DNA from: Marinifilum sp.
GTDB lineage: Bacteria > UBA9089 > CG2-30-40-21
Length of the DNA stretch: 49,935 bases
Reading direction: 5' to 3'
Assembly (NCBI GenBank): GCA_020717845.1
Contig: DYDG01000004.1
Location: 1 to 49,935, forward strand
A program made the position numbers and the translations under genes. The notes under the pieces were generated by a model. That model did not search any database. It saw nothing but the letters and a program-made list of their open reading frames with translations, and was not told the origin of the DNA. Below are positions 34,842-44,018 of the stretch, one piece after another (the stretch's first letter is position 1; each line of letters begins with the position of its first letter).

Positions 34842-35360
34842 CTACTTTCCATTTCTCAATTCAACCTTACCTATTAAAGTCTTCATTGCTTTCAACCCCT
34901 CTATAGTAGCATAAACCACATTTATGGGATTATTTGTTCCAATAGTTTTGGTTAAGATATCACGAATACCCGCTGCCTCCATCACAGCACGCACAGGAGC
35001 ACCAGCCACAATCCCTGTCCCTGGTGCAGCCGGCTTTAGTATCACCCGACCTGCTCCAAAATGACCTACATAAAAGCAGGGAACAGTACTATTCTTTACT
35101 GCCACAGTAATCATGCTCTTCTTTGCCAATTCAATCCCTTTAGATATAGCAACAGGCACCTCTTTTGCCTTTCCAATGCCAACACCAACCTGTCCCTTTT
35201 CATCACCAACCACAACTAAGGCTGAGAACCCAAACCGTTTTCCACCCTTAACCACCTTTGCTACCCGATTGAGAAACACCACCTTTTCCTTAAGCCCTGA
35301 TGATGATTCAGCATCCTTTTTCCTTTCTCTTGTCTTCCGTTCTCTTCTTTCCTCTGCCAT
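34842..35360 (-). CDS. rpsE: 30S ribosomal protein S5
   Basis: 172 residues from the chosen start, with [20 protein letters not shown] and the C-terminal [20 protein letters not shown] of S5, which guards decoding accuracy. AGAGGT lies upstream of two in-frame ATGs (35364-35366 and 35358-35360); I chose the second (MAEERRE), but the first is equally possible. The N-terminus is very basic/acidic. Confidence 0.94.
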   Translation of the reverse strand: MAEERRERKTRERKKDAESSSGLKEKVVFLNRVAKVVKGGKRFGFSALVVVGDEKGQVGVGIGKAKEVPVAISKGIELAKKSMITVAVKNSTVPCFYVGHFGAGRVILKPAAPGTGIVAGAPVRAVMEAAGIRDILTKTIGTNNPINVVYATIEGLKAMKTLIGKVELRNGK

Positions 35361-35388
35361 AATCATTCTACCTCTTGTCATAAGTCTT

Positions 35389-35426
35389 ATAGGTCTTATA
35401 AGACCTATATGTCCTATAGGACATAT
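35389..35426. repeat. Two overlapping 20-bp palindromes at the rplR stop codon
   Basis: The sequences ataggtcttataagacctat (35389-35408) and atatgtcctataggacatat (35407-35426) are each perfectly self-complementary. The second shares its last base with the rplR TAA stop. A relative is at 37730-37758. Confidence 0.85.
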
Positions 35427-35782
35427 TAAAAATTCAGCCCTTCTTCCCTTGCCCCATCAGCAACGGCTTTGATTCGACCATGATAAAGCAATCCACCACG
35501 ATCAAAAACCACATCCTTTATCCCTTTTTCCAGAGCCTTACGGGCAACCATTCTGCCCACCTCTTTAGCCACATCACTCTTCTTCATCCCAGTCTTATCA
35601 ATACCCTTCATGCTGGAAGCAGAAACAAGTGTTATCCCTTTATCATCATCTATTATCTGGCTATAAATATGGTTTAATGTGCGACAAACACTCAACCGCG
35701 GTCTTCCAGGTGTCCCACTTATCTTCTGTCGTATCCTTAACTTTCTTCTCAACTTAGCATCTTGTTTTGTCTTAACCTTCAT
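35426..35782 (-). CDS. rplR: 50S ribosomal protein L18
   Basis: 118 residues, with [19 protein letters not shown] and the C-terminal [20 protein letters not shown] of L18, which binds 5S rRNA. AAGGAAAG precedes the ATG. Confidence 0.95.
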   Translation of the reverse strand: MKVKTKQDAKLRRKLRIRQKISGTPGRPRLSVCRTLNHIYSQIIDDDKGITLVSASSMKGIDKTGMKKSDVAKEVGRMVARKALEKGIKDVVFDRGGLLYHGRIKAVADGAREEGLNF

Positions 35783-35854
35783 CTTTTCTTTCCTTTTTTA
35801 TCAGGTATATTGTAATCGTTCAATAATCACTGCCCAGGAGTAACAACCCCCTAA

Positions 35855-35872
35855 CCCCCTTTTTTAAGGGGG
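35855..35872. repeat. CCCCC-TTTTTTAA-GGGGG hairpin between rplF and rplR
   Basis: The sequence cccccttttttaaggggg is a short strong inverted repeat related to those at 30689-30740. It is not followed by a T-run on the minus strand, so a terminator role is unlikely. Confidence 0.7.
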
Positions 35873-35910
35873 AATAGCCATTAATAACTAATTGCTTACC
35901 AACAGCTTCC

Positions 35911-36453
35911 TTACTTCTTCCCGCCTACCTTACCGGCCTTTCTCCTGATTACCTCACCAACATACCTTACGCCTTTTGCCTTATAACAATCTGCCTTACG
36001 AATCTGACGTATCTTGGCTGCGGTCTCACCTACCAATTCCTTATCAATCCCAATGACCCTTACCCTTGTAAGTTCTGGAACTTCAAAGGTAATCCCCTCT
36101 GGCGGCTCAAAAACAACAGGATGAGAGTAACCAAGAGCAAAGACAACATTCTTGCCCTTTAATTCAGCTCGATACCCTATCCCTTCAATAATCAGCTCCC
36201 TGGTCCACCCTTTGGATACCCCATCAACCATATTCTGAATAAGGCTTCTGGTTAATCCATGCAATTGTCTGTGCAGACAGCTATCTGTCGGACGGGTTAC
36301 AATAACCTGATTCCCCTCACTTGAAACACTCATTGAGGCTGGAACTATCCAGTCCAATCTTCCCTTTGGACCAGAAACAACTATTCTTTGATTATCTAAC
36401 TCAAACTTTATCCCTGACGGGATAACTACTGGTTTTCTTCCAATCCTTGACAT
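35911..36453 (-). CDS. rplF: 50S ribosomal protein L6
   Basis: 180 residues, with SRIGRKPVVIPSGIKFEL at the start and the end block VRYVGEVIRRKAGK. The ATG at 36451-36453 shares one base with the rpsH TAA (TAATG) and has GAGGTG upstream; the GTG six bases earlier is less likely. Confidence 0.95.
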   Translation of the reverse strand: MSRIGRKPVVIPSGIKFELDNQRIVVSGPKGRLDWIVPASMSVSSEGNQVIVTRPTDSCLHRQLHGLTRSLIQNMVDGVSKGWTRELIIEGIGYRAELKGKNVVFALGYSHPVVFEPPEGITFEVPELTRVRVIGIDKELVGETAAKIRQIRKADCYKAKGVRYVGEVIRRKAGKVGGKK

Positions 36454-36845
36454 TACCACACCTCACACAATATCTCTCCGCCAACATTCATCTTTCGACA
36501 CTCTCTATCTGTTAATATTCCCTTTGATGTAGAAACAATTGCCATTCCTAACCCACTAAACACCCTTGTAACATCCTCTGATCCCTTATACCTTCGCAAG
36601 CCCGGTCTACTAATCCTTTTCAGGTTAGTAATGATCTTCTCATTATTTGGACCATATCTCAAGTATATCCGCAATATGCCCTGCTTTCTGTCCTCTATAA
36701 ACTTATAGTTCTTGATATACTTTTCCCTTTTAAGAAGCGAAGCTATCTCTGTTTTTAAGATAGAAGCAGGCACATCTAACTTTTCATGGCCAGCCTTATT
36801 CGCATTCCTGATTCTCGTTAGCATATCAGCAATTGGATCTGTCAT
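36453..36845 (-). CDS. rpsH: 30S ribosomal protein S8
   Basis: 130 residues, opening [20 protein letters not shown] and ending [21 protein letters not shown]8 is a common translational repressor of the spc operon; no target site was identified here. AAGGGG lies about 12 bases upstream of the ATG. Confidence 0.95.
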   Translation of the reverse strand: MTDPIADMLTRIRNANKAGHEKLDVPASILKTEIASLLKREKYIKNYKFIEDRKQGILRIYLRYGPNNEKIITNLKRISRPGLRRYKGSEDVTRVFSGLGMAIVSTSKGILTDRECRKMNVGGEILCEVW

Positions 36846-36924
36846 CAATTTAAATCACCCCTTTATTAGCTCTCAGCATTCAGCCATCAGCCAATAAAAA
36901 ATAATAGCTGAAAGCTGATAACTT

Positions 36925-37110
36925 TTACCAACTTGCCTTTCTTACACCAGGTATCTTTCCCTGCAAAGCAAGCATACGGAAACATATTCGGCACATTCCA
37001 AACTGACGGAGATAACCCCTCGGACGACCGCACAACTGGCATCGGTGATACTTCCTCACCTTAAACCTTGGTTCCTTATTTGCTTTAATTATCATAGACT
37101 TTTTTGCCAT
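36925..37110 (-). CDS. rpsZ: 30S ribosomal protein S14, zinc-binding type Z
   Basis: 61 residues, the short zinc form of S14, with [20 protein letters not shown]. The start ATG at 37108-37110 has AGGTGG upstream; the frame extends to 37182 but that part is spacer and repeat. It lies between rplE and rpsH as usual. Confidence 0.95.
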   Translation of the reverse strand: MAKKSMIIKANKEPRFKVRKYHRCQLCGRPRGYLRQFGMCRICFRMLALQGKIPGVRKASW

Positions 37111-37137
37111 AACCACCCACCTGAATTTAATGCAGCT

Positions 37138-37162
37138 CACAAGCAAAATGCTTGTGTTACTA
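37138..37162. repeat. GTAG-family hairpin at the rplE stop codon
   Basis: The sequence cacaagcaaaatgcttgtg followed by ttacta. The rplE TAG (37160-37162) directly adjoins TAACACAAGC on the minus strand. Confidence 0.8.
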
Positions 37163-37705
37163 TTTTCTAAACGGCATACCAAACAACCTTAACAACTCTC
37201 TTGCCTCTTCATCTGTTTTAGCCGTTGTTGTCATGGTAATATTCATCCCAGTAGACTTTTCGATCCTATCATAATTAATCTCTGGAAAAATTATCTGTTC
37301 TCTAATCCCCATGGTATAATTCCCCTGACCATCAAAAGACTTAGGAGACACCCCCCTAAAATCCCTGACCCTGGGAAGGGCAATATTTATTAAACGATAG
37401 AAGAATTCATACATAGCCCGACCACGAAGTGTAACCATACAGCCTATAGCCTGTCCTTCTCGCAGCTTAAAATTAGCGATAGACTTTTTTGCCTTAGTCT
37501 TTACCCCACGCCTTCCTGTGATTTGTGCCAATTCCTGCAATGCAGTATCAATCAGCTTGGGATTAGAAGTCGCCTCACCCAACCCAATGTTTAGCACAAT
37601 CTTTTCTATGCGAGGCACAGCCAATCTGTTTTTATATCCCAATCCCTTCATCATTTGAGGAATAATCTCATTATCATATTTTTCTTTTAAAACTACTGCT
37701 GCCAT
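37160..37705 (-). CDS. rplE: 50S ribosomal protein L5
   Basis: 181 residues, with [16 protein letters not shown] and the central [20 protein letters not shown] of L5, which binds 5S rRNA. GAGGAG precedes the ATG by about ten bases. It ends in a TAG that abuts a hairpin repeat. Confidence 0.95.
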   Translation of the reverse strand: MAAVVLKEKYDNEIIPQMMKGLGYKNRLAVPRIEKIVLNIGLGEATSNPKLIDTALQELAQITGRRGVKTKAKKSIANFKLREGQAIGCMVTLRGRAMYEFFYRLINIALPRVRDFRGVSPKSFDGQGNYTMGIREQIIFPEINYDRIEKSTGMNITMTTTAKTDEEARELLRLFGMPFRK

Positions 37706-37729
37706 TACTATCTTTCTCCTCTGGAAAGT

Positions 37730-37758
37730 ATAAGTCCTATAAGTCTTATAGGACTTAT
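37730..37758. repeat. ataagtcctat hairpin between rplX and rplE
   Basis: The sequences ataagtcctat (37730-37740) and ataggacttat (37748-37758) form a perfect 11-bp stem with a 7-base loop. It begins seven bases after the rplX stop. Related to 35389-35426. Confidence 0.8.
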
Positions 37759-37765
37759 TATCCTA

Positions 37766-38101
37766 TTACTTCTTCTCTTTATCCACAATCTCAGAGCATT
37801 TCCGACAAATACGTGTTTTAATTCCACCCTCTAATATCAAATGTCCCAATCTGGTTGATTGATTACAATTTGGACAGATAAACATCACATTTGAGGCATT
37901 AAGAGATGCCTCACGAGTAACTATCCCACCTGTTTGAGCCTTTTGAGGATTTGGACGGGTATGTTTTTTAATCATATTAATCCCTTCAACCAGAACCCGC
38001 TGTTTATCAACAAGAATATGGAGTATCTTTCCTTTCTTCCCCTTATCCTTACCAGCAATCACCTCTACTCTATCACCTTTTTTAACATGCAATTGATTCA
38101 T
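37766..38101 (-). CDS. rplX: 50S ribosomal protein L24 with C-terminal zinc ribbon
   Basis: 111 residues. The KOW-type N-terminus (VKKGDRVEVIAGKDKGKKGK) and EGINMIKKHTRPNPQ are typical. The C-terminus has ICPNC and ICRKC, a paired CxxC zinc ribbon seen in part of the L24 family. The upstream binding site is weak (GGTG). Confidence 0.95.
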   Translation of the reverse strand: MNQLHVKKGDRVEVIAGKDKGKKGKILHILVDKQRVLVEGINMIKKHTRPNPQKAQTGGIVTREASLNASNVMFICPNCNQSTRLGHLILEGGIKTRICRKCSEIVDKEKK

Positions 38102-38115
38102 CTTATTTCACCGTC

Positions 38116-38484
38116 CTATACAACCTCTGGGGCAAGGGTAATAATCTTCATATAATTCTTTGCCCTTAATTCCCTTGCAACTGGACCAAAAATTCTGGTT
38201 CCCTTTGGGTTACCCTGTTCATCTATTACTACCACAGCATTATTATCAAACCTTAATGCTGAACCATCCTTTCTTTTTATTTGATTAACGGTTCGGACCA
38301 CCACAGCCTTGACAACATCGCCGGATTTAACCGCAGCATTTGGGATAGCCTCTTTTACGGCAGCAACAATTACATCCCCTACCCTTGCATACCGAGCATT
38401 TGATCCCTTTAGTACCCGAATGCACAGCACCTCTTTTGCCCCTGAATTATCAGCTACACTACACCTTGTCTGTGTCTGAATCAT
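38116..38484 (-). CDS. rplN: 50S ribosomal protein L14
   Basis: 122 residues, opening [20 protein letters not shown] and ending with [26 protein letters not shown] precedes the ATG, four bases after the rpsQ stop. It opens the spc group. Confidence 0.96.
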   Translation of the reverse strand: MIQTQTRCSVADNSGAKEVLCIRVLKGSNARYARVGDVIVAAVKEAIPNAAVKSGDVVKAVVVRTVNQIKRKDGSALRFDNNAVVVIDEQGNPKGTRIFGPVARELRAKNYMKIITLAPEVV

Positions 38485-38488
38485 TTCC

Positions 38489-38746
38489 TTACACCGCCTT
38501 CCTTACGATCTCTGTTACCCGCCATCTCTTTGTCTTAGAAAGTGGTCTTGTCTCCATGATCTTCACCCTATCCCCTGTCTTACAACTATTCTCTTCATCA
38601 TGGGCATAATAACTCTTTTTAACACTAATTATCTTTTCATAGATAGGATGTTTTTTTCGACTAACAACATTCACGACAACGGTTTTATCCATCTTATCAG
38701 AGATAACATCTCCCTCTCTTACCTTTCGCCTTCCTCTATCCTGCAT
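38489..38746 (-). CDS. rpsQ: 30S ribosomal protein S17
   Basis: 85 residues, with [21 protein letters not shown] of the S17 OB fold and [13 protein letters not shown] at the end. The ATG at 38744-38746 has GGAGGAG upstream; the TTG before it is not needed. Confidence 0.95.
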   Translation of the reverse strand: MQDRGRRKVREGDVISDKMDKTVVVNVVSRKKHPIYEKIISVKKSYYAHDEENSCKTGDRVKIMETRPLSKTKRWRVTEIVRKAV

Positions 38747-38779
38747 CAAACATCTCCTCCATATACCTACAATGATAAG

Positions 38780-38802
38780 AAACGGTCACGACCGTTCCCT
38801 AC
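38780..38802. repeat. GTAG-family palindrome supplying the rpmC stop codon
   Basis: The sequence aaacggtcacgaccgtt followed by ccctac. On the minus strand its opening GTAGGGAACGG contains the TAG stop of rpmC (38799-38801). A relative is at 9683-9709 and a decayed one at 47899-47925. Confidence 0.8.
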
Positions 38803-38984
38803 TCCATATTTCTAATCAAGGTCAATACCCTGGCAATCGCACGACGAACCTGATTAATCCTTGCTGGATTATCAAGCTTTCTTAATGCAGCCTGATGTCT
38901 TAAGTTTACCAGTTCCCTATACAAGTCCTTTCTTTTATCATAAAGCTCTTCTAATGTTAATTCCTTCAACTCTCTCAGTTTCAT
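38799..38984 (-). CDS. rpmC: 50S ribosomal protein L29
   Basis: 61 residues, a two-helix protein with LRELKELTLEELYDKRKDLY and ARINQVRRAIARVLTLI. GGAG lies upstream of the ATG. Its stop codon TAG is part of a dispersed repeat. Confidence 0.94.
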   Translation of the reverse strand: MKLRELKELTLEELYDKRKDLYRELVNLRHQAALRKLDNPARINQVRRAIARVLTLIRNME

Positions 38985-39041
38985 CTTTCTTTACTCCTAC
39001 TATCATGTCATGGCTATAATCAATAACCAATACACGTTCTT

Positions 39042-39068
39042 GGATAAGGGCAAGCCCTATCCCTACTA
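39042..39068. repeat. GTAG-family hairpin at the rplP stop codon
   Basis: The stem ggata.gggc / gccctatcc is followed by ctac. The rplP TAG (39066-39068) directly precedes TAGGGATAGGGC on the minus strand. Confidence 0.75.
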
Positions 39069-39488
39069 CACCGTAATTTCCTCTCCACGAACCACAAACT
39101 TTGTCTTCAATGGCAGCTTATGGCTCATACGCCTCATAGCCTCTTTAGCCACCTCTGCGGTAACACCAGCCAGCTCAAACATCATCCTGCCCGGCTTAAC
39201 CACAGCCACCCAGCCGCATGGTGCTCCTTTTCCTTTACCCATACGAGTTTCAGCAGGCTTAGAGGTAATAGGCTTATCCGGGAATATCCTGATCCATACC
39301 TTTCCGCCTCGTTTTACATACCTGGTCATAGCAATTCTGGCTGCCTCAATCTGCCTATCGGTTATCCATTTTGGCTCTAATGCCTGAAGACCAAACTCAC
39401 CAAAACTCATCCGACACCCAGTATCTGCCATACCCTTCATTCTGCCCTTATGTTGTTTTCTATATTTAACCCTTTTTGGCATTAACAT
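39066..39488 (-). CDS. rplP: 50S ribosomal protein L16
   Basis: 140 residues, with [19 protein letters not shown] at the start and [17 protein letters not shown] in the middle. The ATG at 39486-39488 follows AGGGGG; the longer frame to 39512 adds spacer sequence only. Confidence 0.95.
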   Translation of the reverse strand: MLMPKRVKYRKQHKGRMKGMADTGCRMSFGEFGLQALEPKWITDRQIEAARIAMTRYVKRGGKVWIRIFPDKPITSKPAETRMGKGKGAPCGWVAVVKPGRMMFELAGVTAEVAKEAMRRMSHKLPLKTKFVVRGEEITV

Positions 39489-39540
39489 GCTCTTATTCCC
39501 CCTGCGATTCAAACTGTTCAGGCTAAAGATTGAAGACTGT

Positions 39541-39580
39541 TAGGTTCTAACATTTCTTCTCCCTAATAACCTATCCACCT
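39541..39580. repeat. CTATCCACCT-type repeat after rpsC
   Basis: A taggtt/aaccta stem ending in ctatccacct, directly after the rpsC TAA on the minus strand. Related to 13188-13243 and 34046-34108. Confidence 0.7.
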
Positions 39581-39581
39581 A

Positions 39582-40226
39582 TTATTCCTCTGACTTTCCT
39601 CTATCTATAATCTCTCCCTTAAATATCCACACCTTTATACCAATCTTTCCAAAGGTTGTATTTGCTTCAGCAACCCCATAATCAATATCAGCCCTGATTG
39701 TCTGCAGAGGCACCCTTCCCTCACGATACCATTCGGTTCGAGCTATTTCTGCCCCGCCAAGCCGTCCAGCACACATTATCTTTACCCCAAGTGCACCATT
39801 GCGTAAAGCTGTAGTCACCGCCTGTTTCATCGCCCTGCGAAAAGAAACCCTCTTCACGAGCTGTTGAGCAATATTCTCGGCTACAAGCGTAGCATTGGTC
39901 TCTACATCCTTTACCTCGCGAATATCTATCAGCAATTGTGCCTTAGTCATAGGCTGAACTATCTTGCGTAACTTATCTATCTCCTGTCCACCGCGGCCAA
40001 TAATTATGCCTGGTCTGGATGTATGAATGTTTACCCGCATCTTTTGACCAAATCGATCAATGGTTATTTTAGCAATCCCAGCCTGCTGCAGCTTATTCTT
40101 GATAAACCTTCTAATCTTTATATCCTCGATAATATCCTTAGCATATGTTCTGTCATTAAACCATCTGGATTCCCAGTCATAGAGATAATTCACCCGAAAT
40201 CCAATTGGATGCGTCTTTTGTCCCAT
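39582..40226 (-). CDS. rpsC: 30S ribosomal protein S3
   Basis: 214 residues, with [20 protein letters not shown], the KH domain ([20 protein letters not shown]) and the C-terminal [20 protein letters not shown]3 forms the mRNA entry site. AAGGGGTATGAA precedes the ATG. The usual upstream neighbour rplV is displaced by a small membrane protein gene. Confidence 0.96.
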   Translation of the reverse strand: MGQKTHPIGFRVNYLYDWESRWFNDRTYAKDIIEDIKIRRFIKNKLQQAGIAKITIDRFGQKMRVNIHTSRPGIIIGRGGQEIDKLRKIVQPMTKAQLLIDIREVKDVETNATLVAENIAQQLVKRVSFRRAMKQAVTTALRNGALGVKIMCAGRLGGAEIARTEWYREGRVPLQTIRADIDYGVAEANTTFGKIGIKVWIFKGEIIDRGKSEE

Positions 40227-40251
40227 TTCATACCCCTTATCTTTTTAAGCT

Positions 40252-40464
40252 CTAAGCACCGATCATCCCGGTACCAATATCTATAACCTGATTTATCATC
40301 CAAACAAATAAGACAATCAATACCACCAATACCCCAATCTTAAGGAAAAAATTTAACTGATCCCTTTTTGTTTTGCTCCGCTGATACTCTCGATAATATC
40401 CAACAGTCTCATATACGGTAAAAATCATAACCAGAAACATTAACAATACATAAAGCCATTGCAT
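40252..40464 (-). CDS. Small two-helix membrane protein inserted in the S10 operon
   Basis: A 70-residue protein with two hydrophobic helices (LYVLLMFLVMIFTVYETV, then FLKIGVLVVLIVLFVWMI) joined by a charged loop (YREYQRSKTKRDQL). A strong AGGAGG seven bases upstream of the ATG, the same strand, and its location between rplV and rpsC all support expression with the operon. I do not recognise a family. It is not a normal member of the S10 operon, in which rplV and rpsC are adjacent. A role at the membrane linked to translation or secretion would be speculation. Confidence 0.78.
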   Translation of the reverse strand: MQWLYVLLMFLVMIFTVYETVGYYREYQRSKTKRDQLNFFLKIGVLVVLIVLFVWMINQVIDIGTGMIGA

Positions 40465-40489
40465 ATCACTACCTCCTTACATTTCGACT

Positions 40490-40592
40490 TCGCTCAATAA
40501 CCACATTTCGACAGGCTCAATGACCCTCGCTTCCTGAGCGGAGTCGAAGGACGACTTTGCTCAATGACCACATTTCGACAGACTCAATGACC
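40490..40592. repeat. Tandem TTCGACAGGCTCAATGACC-type repeats
   Basis: Three or four degenerate copies of catttcgacaggctcaatg (clearest at 40504-40525 and 40570-40592), one partly inverted (gagcggagtcgaagg). They lie just upstream of the small membrane protein gene and downstream of rplV. Confidence 0.7.
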
Positions 40593-40596
40593 ATAT

Positions 40597-40622
40597 AGAG
40601 ACGCAAATTTTTGCGTCTCTAC
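40597..40622. repeat. GTAG-family hairpin (gagacgc type) after rplV
   Basis: The sequence agagacgcaaatttttgcgtctct is an almost perfect palindrome followed by ac. On the minus strand it starts about 30 bases after the rplV stop. Confidence 0.8.
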
Positions 40623-40653
40623 AGCCTGATTGCCATCATTAGTAACACAACCA

Positions 40654-40989
40654 TCACCCTTCAACAACAACAACCGTGATATAGCTTGTCCTTTTCCTGA
40701 GCCTGTTTGCCCGGCCAAAACACCTTGGCAGCCATCGTTTCAGGGTAGTCCCTGCATCTGCATAAATAGCCTTAATATATAAATCTTCCTGTTCAAGGTT
40801 TGCCTGTTTCTGTTTTGCATTAGCCACTGCTGCCATAAGCACCTTTTCTATCAGCCGTGCTGCCTTTTTTGGCAAAAACTTCAATATATTAGAGGCATTA
40901 TTAACGCTTTTCCCACGCACTACATCCATTACCTGTCTCAATTTTCTTGAGGAAATCCTCAAGTATCTTGCTTTTGCCATTGCTTCCAT
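40654..40989 (-). CDS. rplV: 50S ribosomal protein L22
   Basis: 111 residues, with KARYLRISSRKLRQVMDVVR and the tunnel-lining hairpin region ADAGTTLKRWLPRCFGRANR. The ATG at 40987-40989 has AGGGG nine bases upstream. The next gene downstream is not rpsC but a small membrane protein. Confidence 0.95.
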   Translation of the reverse strand: MEAMAKARYLRISSRKLRQVMDVVRGKSVNNASNILKFLPKKAARLIEKVLMAAVANAKQKQANLEQEDLYIKAIYADAGTTLKRWLPRCFGRANRLRKRTSYITVVVVEG

Positions 40990-41070
40990 CTTCACTTACC
41001 CCTATTTAATAGTTGACAGCTCAGTATTGGATCTCAAAACCACCACTACAAGCTCCCACATAGTCTACTC

Positions 41071-41364
41071 TTATTTCTTTGCTCCCTTTGACGCCTTATC
41101 TGCCTTTGTTCCGCTATGTCCCCTAAATGTCCTTGTAGGCGAAAACTCACCCAATTTATGTCCAACCATATTTTCTGTCACATATACAGGGACAAACTTC
41201 TTTCCATTATGAACAGCAAAGGTGTAACCCACAAAATCCGGGGGGATGGTTGACCTTCTTGCCCATGTTTTCACTACCTTCTTATCCCCAACACTATTCA
41301 TGGTATCCACTTTTTTCAACAATTTTTCATCAATATACGGTCCTTTTTTGATTGACCTGCCCAC
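41071..41364 (-). CDS. rpsS: 30S ribosomal protein S19
   Basis: 97 residues, opening with [17 protein letters not shown] and including [19 protein letters not shown]. The start is GTG at 41362-41364, with AAGGGGG upstream, 12 bases after rplB. It has a short lysine-rich C-terminal extension. Confidence 0.95.
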   Translation of the reverse strand: MGRSIKKGPYIDEKLLKKVDTMNSVGDKKVVKTWARRSTIPPDFVGYTFAVHNGKKFVPVYVTENMVGHKLGEFSPTRTFRGHSGTKADKASKGAKK

Positions 41365-41376
41365 AACTATTCCCCC

Positions 41377-42204
41377 TTATTTCTTCCGTTTCTTAACAAT
41401 CATATCCTGTGTCCGTTTATTTCTTCTGGTTTTATATCCCTTGGACAGCTGACCCCATGGTGAACATGGATGTCTACCGCCAGATGTTTTGCCTTCGCCG
41501 CCACCCATTGGATGATCCACTGGATTCATAGCCACACCACGCACATGCGGTCTTTTCCCCTTCCATCTATTACGGCCTGCCTTGCCAATCTTAACATTTT
41601 CCCACTCTACATTTCCTACCTGACCAATAGTAGCCATACAATCAAGATGAACAAGCCGTATCTCTCCAGACGGCAGTTTTACTTGAGAATAATTCCCATC
41701 CTTTGCCACCAGCTGAGCTGCATTGCCTGCTGATCTGGCCAATTGACCACCCTTTCCCTTTTTGAGCTCAATATTATGAATAGACACCCCATCAGGGATA
41801 AACCGTATAGGAAGGGCATTACCTGGTTTAATCTCTGCCTCTTCACCAGCAGAAATAACATTCCCTACCTTTAACCCAACAGGGCACAAGATATATCTCT
41901 TTTCACCATCTGCATAGGTCAATAAAGCAATATTAGCCGAACGATTTGGATCATACTCAATAGCTGTCACCTTAGCTGGAACATTTAATTTATCCCGACG
42001 AAAGTCTATAATCCTATATTTCCGTTTTACCCTTCCACCACGAAACCTCAGGGTAGCCCTACCCTGATTATTCCTTGCACCTGTAGATGGTAATATCTCT
42101 ACCAATGACTTTTCCGGAGACTTACCCTTAGTAATATCATCTGCCACAAGAACACTCATACCTCTTCTGGATGGTGTTGTTGGCTTAAATGTCTTTATTG
42201 CCAT
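41377..42204 (-). CDS. rplB: 50S ribosomal protein L2
   Basis: 275 residues, with [19 protein letters not shown] at the start and the conserved [19 protein letters not shown] near the peptidyl transferase centre. GGAGG lies six bases before the ATG. Confidence 0.96.
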   Translation of the reverse strand: MAIKTFKPTTPSRRGMSVLVADDITKGKSPEKSLVEILPSTGARNNQGRATLRFRGGRVKRKYRIIDFRRDKLNVPAKVTAIEYDPNRSANIALLTYADGEKRYILCPVGLKVGNVISAGEEAEIKPGNALPIRFIPDGVSIHNIELKKGKGGQLARSAGNAAQLVAKDGNYSQVKLPSGEIRLVHLDCMATIGQVGNVEWENVKIGKAGRNRWKGKRPHVRGVAMNPVDHPMGGGEGKTSGGRHPCSPWGQLSKGYKTRRNKRTQDMIVKKRKK

Positions 42205-42251
42205 TTCATTCCTCCGATATATATGCTGAAGGCTATTAGTCTTTCAGCTAC

Positions 42252-42557
42252 TTACATCCCCTCAAACAATGGGATCACCTGTCCCTTGGCTATGGTTACC
42301 ATAGCTTTCTTCCAATCAGGCGTTTTACCTACCTGCTGCCTTACCCTTTTCTTTTTTCCCAATTGATTCAAGGTATTTACCTTTGTTACCTTAACCCCAA
42401 AGAGCTCCTCTATAGCATGTCTTATCTGAAACTTATTTACATCCTTTGACACTTCAAACACATAGGTATTACGAGTCAATAGATCATTTGCCTTTTCTGT
42501 AAATATCGGCCGTTTTATAATCTTATATGCAAAGAGTTCACCTGTATATTTAGACAT
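42252..42557 (-). CDS. rplW: 50S ribosomal protein L23
   Basis: 101 residues, with IIKRPIFTEKANDLLTRNTY and FQIRHAIEELFGVKVTKVN. L23 docks SRP and trigger factor at the tunnel exit. The ATG at 42555-42557 overlaps the rplD end by eight bases and has GAGGTG upstream. Confidence 0.95.
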   Translation of the reverse strand: MSKYTGELFAYKIIKRPIFTEKANDLLTRNTYVFEVSKDVNKFQIRHAIEELFGVKVTKVNTLNQLGKKKRVRQQVGKTPDWKKAMVTIAKGQVIPLFEGM

Positions 42558-43194
42558 TAGCAATCACCTCATCAACATTTTCCTCTCTACGCAATCCATC
42601 AATCACATCCTTAGTTATAAGCATTGTAGGATGCTTTAATATCTCATAGGCATACAGGTTTTCAAACCTCAGATACCCTGTCCCAGCAATATTTCTCATA
42701 GAAAGAATAACATTTTCATCTTTACTTCCCAGAACAACCAGGGGCTTATTCAATTTCAGCTTCTTAAATATCTGTGCCATTCTTGAGGTTTTTGGACTAT
42801 CAAGGCTTAAAGAATCAACTACCCTCAAACTCCCTTCCTTTACCTTATCTGAAAGCACGGTATAAAGGGCTGCCCTTCGCACCTTAATAGGTATCTTAGC
42901 CTCAAACAGTCTTGGTTTGGGTGGGAATACCACACCGCCACCCCTCCAAACAGGGCTTCGATTACTTCCTGCTCGAGCATTACCAGTCCCTTTTTGCTTA
43001 AAGGGTTTTCTACCGCCGCCTGAAACCTCACCCCTTGACTTAGCCTTCACTGTTCCCTGACGACAATTCAACAGATGAGCCTTTACTGCCTCATAGACCA
43101 CTGATTTCGAACCCTTATATCCAAAGATTTCATCAGGAAGAGAAACCTTTCCTATTACCTCACCCTCTATATTATACAAATCAACACTTGGCAT
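42550..43194 (-). CDS. rplD: 50S ribosomal protein L4
   Basis: 214 residues, with GRKPFKQKGTGNARAGSNRS and SPVWRGGGVVFPPKPR of the tunnel loop. L4 also represses the S10 operon in some bacteria; no leader target was recognised. GGGAG precedes the ATG. Confidence 0.95.
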   Translation of the reverse strand: MPSVDLYNIEGEVIGKVSLPDEIFGYKGSKSVVYEAVKAHLLNCRQGTVKAKSRGEVSGGGRKPFKQKGTGNARAGSNRSPVWRGGGVVFPPKPRLFEAKIPIKVRRAALYTVLSDKVKEGSLRVVDSLSLDSPKTSRMAQIFKKLKLNKPLVVLGSKDENVILSMRNIAGTGYLRFENLYAYEILKHPTMLITKDVIDGLRREENVDEVIANV

Positions 43195-43221
43195 CTTTTA
43201 TCTCCCGCAATAGAAATGTCC

Positions 43222-43305
43222 CTCAAGCTTCCAACTTGAGTAGTGTAATCCACAAGCAGGAGCTTATGCTACACCATTACAGATAACAAAATCTTACGTC
43301 TCTAC
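43222..43305. repeat. Three degenerate hairpin repeats between rplD and rplC
   Basis: The sequence ctcaagcttccaacttgag at 43222-43240 is a 6-bp-stem hairpin followed by tag. At 43251-43272 a cacaagcaggagcttatg hairpin is followed by ctac. At 43287-43305 lies a decayed gagacgc-type element whose GTAG gives the rplC stop TAG (43302-43304). Confidence 0.65.
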
Positions 43306-43931
43306 TTATTCTTCACAGAGCTTTTAATTGTCAACAAAGCACCCTTTGGTCCAGGCACAGCACCCCTGACCAACAATATCCCCTGTTCAGCATCCACCAT
43401 AACAACCTTCAAATTCTTCACTGTATTCAGCTCATTTCCCATCCTGCCAGGCAACCTTGTCCCTTTAAGGGTTCTGGATGGCTGAGAGCTCTGTCCAATA
43501 GAACCTGGTGCCCTATGAAACATAGAGCCATGCGAATCCTTTCCACCACTATACCCATGCCTTTTTATTACACCGGCAAAGCCTTTACCCTTAGTGGTTC
43601 CCTGTATATTCACAAACTGCCCTACCTTAAACAGGTCGGCATTAAAGACATCCCCCACATTGTATCCCTCTGCTGTGATACGAAATTCTCGCAAAGTCCT
43701 CTTGGGAGATATCTTCTTTGCCTTAAAATGTCCCATCATAGGTTTATTTACCAACCGTTCCGGCTTATCCTCAAATCCAACCTGAATACTGTCATAACCA
43801 TCCGTATTCTTTGTCTTCTTCTGAATAACTATACACGGACCAGCCTTAATCACTGTCACAGGAACAACCTTTCTTTCTCCATCAAAGATTTGAGTCATTC
43901 CTATCTTTCTACCCAATAGCCCAACAGCCAT
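43302..43931 (-). CDS. rplC: 50S ribosomal protein L3
   Basis: 209 residues, opening MAVGLLGRKIGMTQIFDGE, with the conserved loop GSMFHRAPGSIGQSSQPSR that carries the methylated glutamine site in related L3 proteins. Two ATGs follow GGAGG; the one at 43929-43931 has the better spacing. The stop codon is formed by a repeat. Confidence 0.95.
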   Translation of the reverse strand: MAVGLLGRKIGMTQIFDGERKVVPVTVIKAGPCIVIQKKTKNTDGYDSIQVGFEDKPERLVNKPMMGHFKAKKISPKRTLREFRITAEGYNVGDVFNADLFKVGQFVNIQGTTKGKGFAGVIKRHGYSGGKDSHGSMFHRAPGSIGQSSQPSRTLKGTRLPGRMGNELNTVKNLKVVMVDAEQGILLVRGAVPGPKGALLTIKSSVKNK

Positions 43932-44018
43932 CATCTTCCTCCATTTCAACAGGTGCAGTGGTTAAAATAGACTGTTAAGCAACAGCCTATAACCCATTTT
44001 TAACCACTAAAACACTAC

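Noticed and set aside
35855-35872. Terminator inside the spc operon
   Set aside because: The hairpin has its T-run in the loop and none after the stem, and the operon continues with rplR, rpsE and secY.
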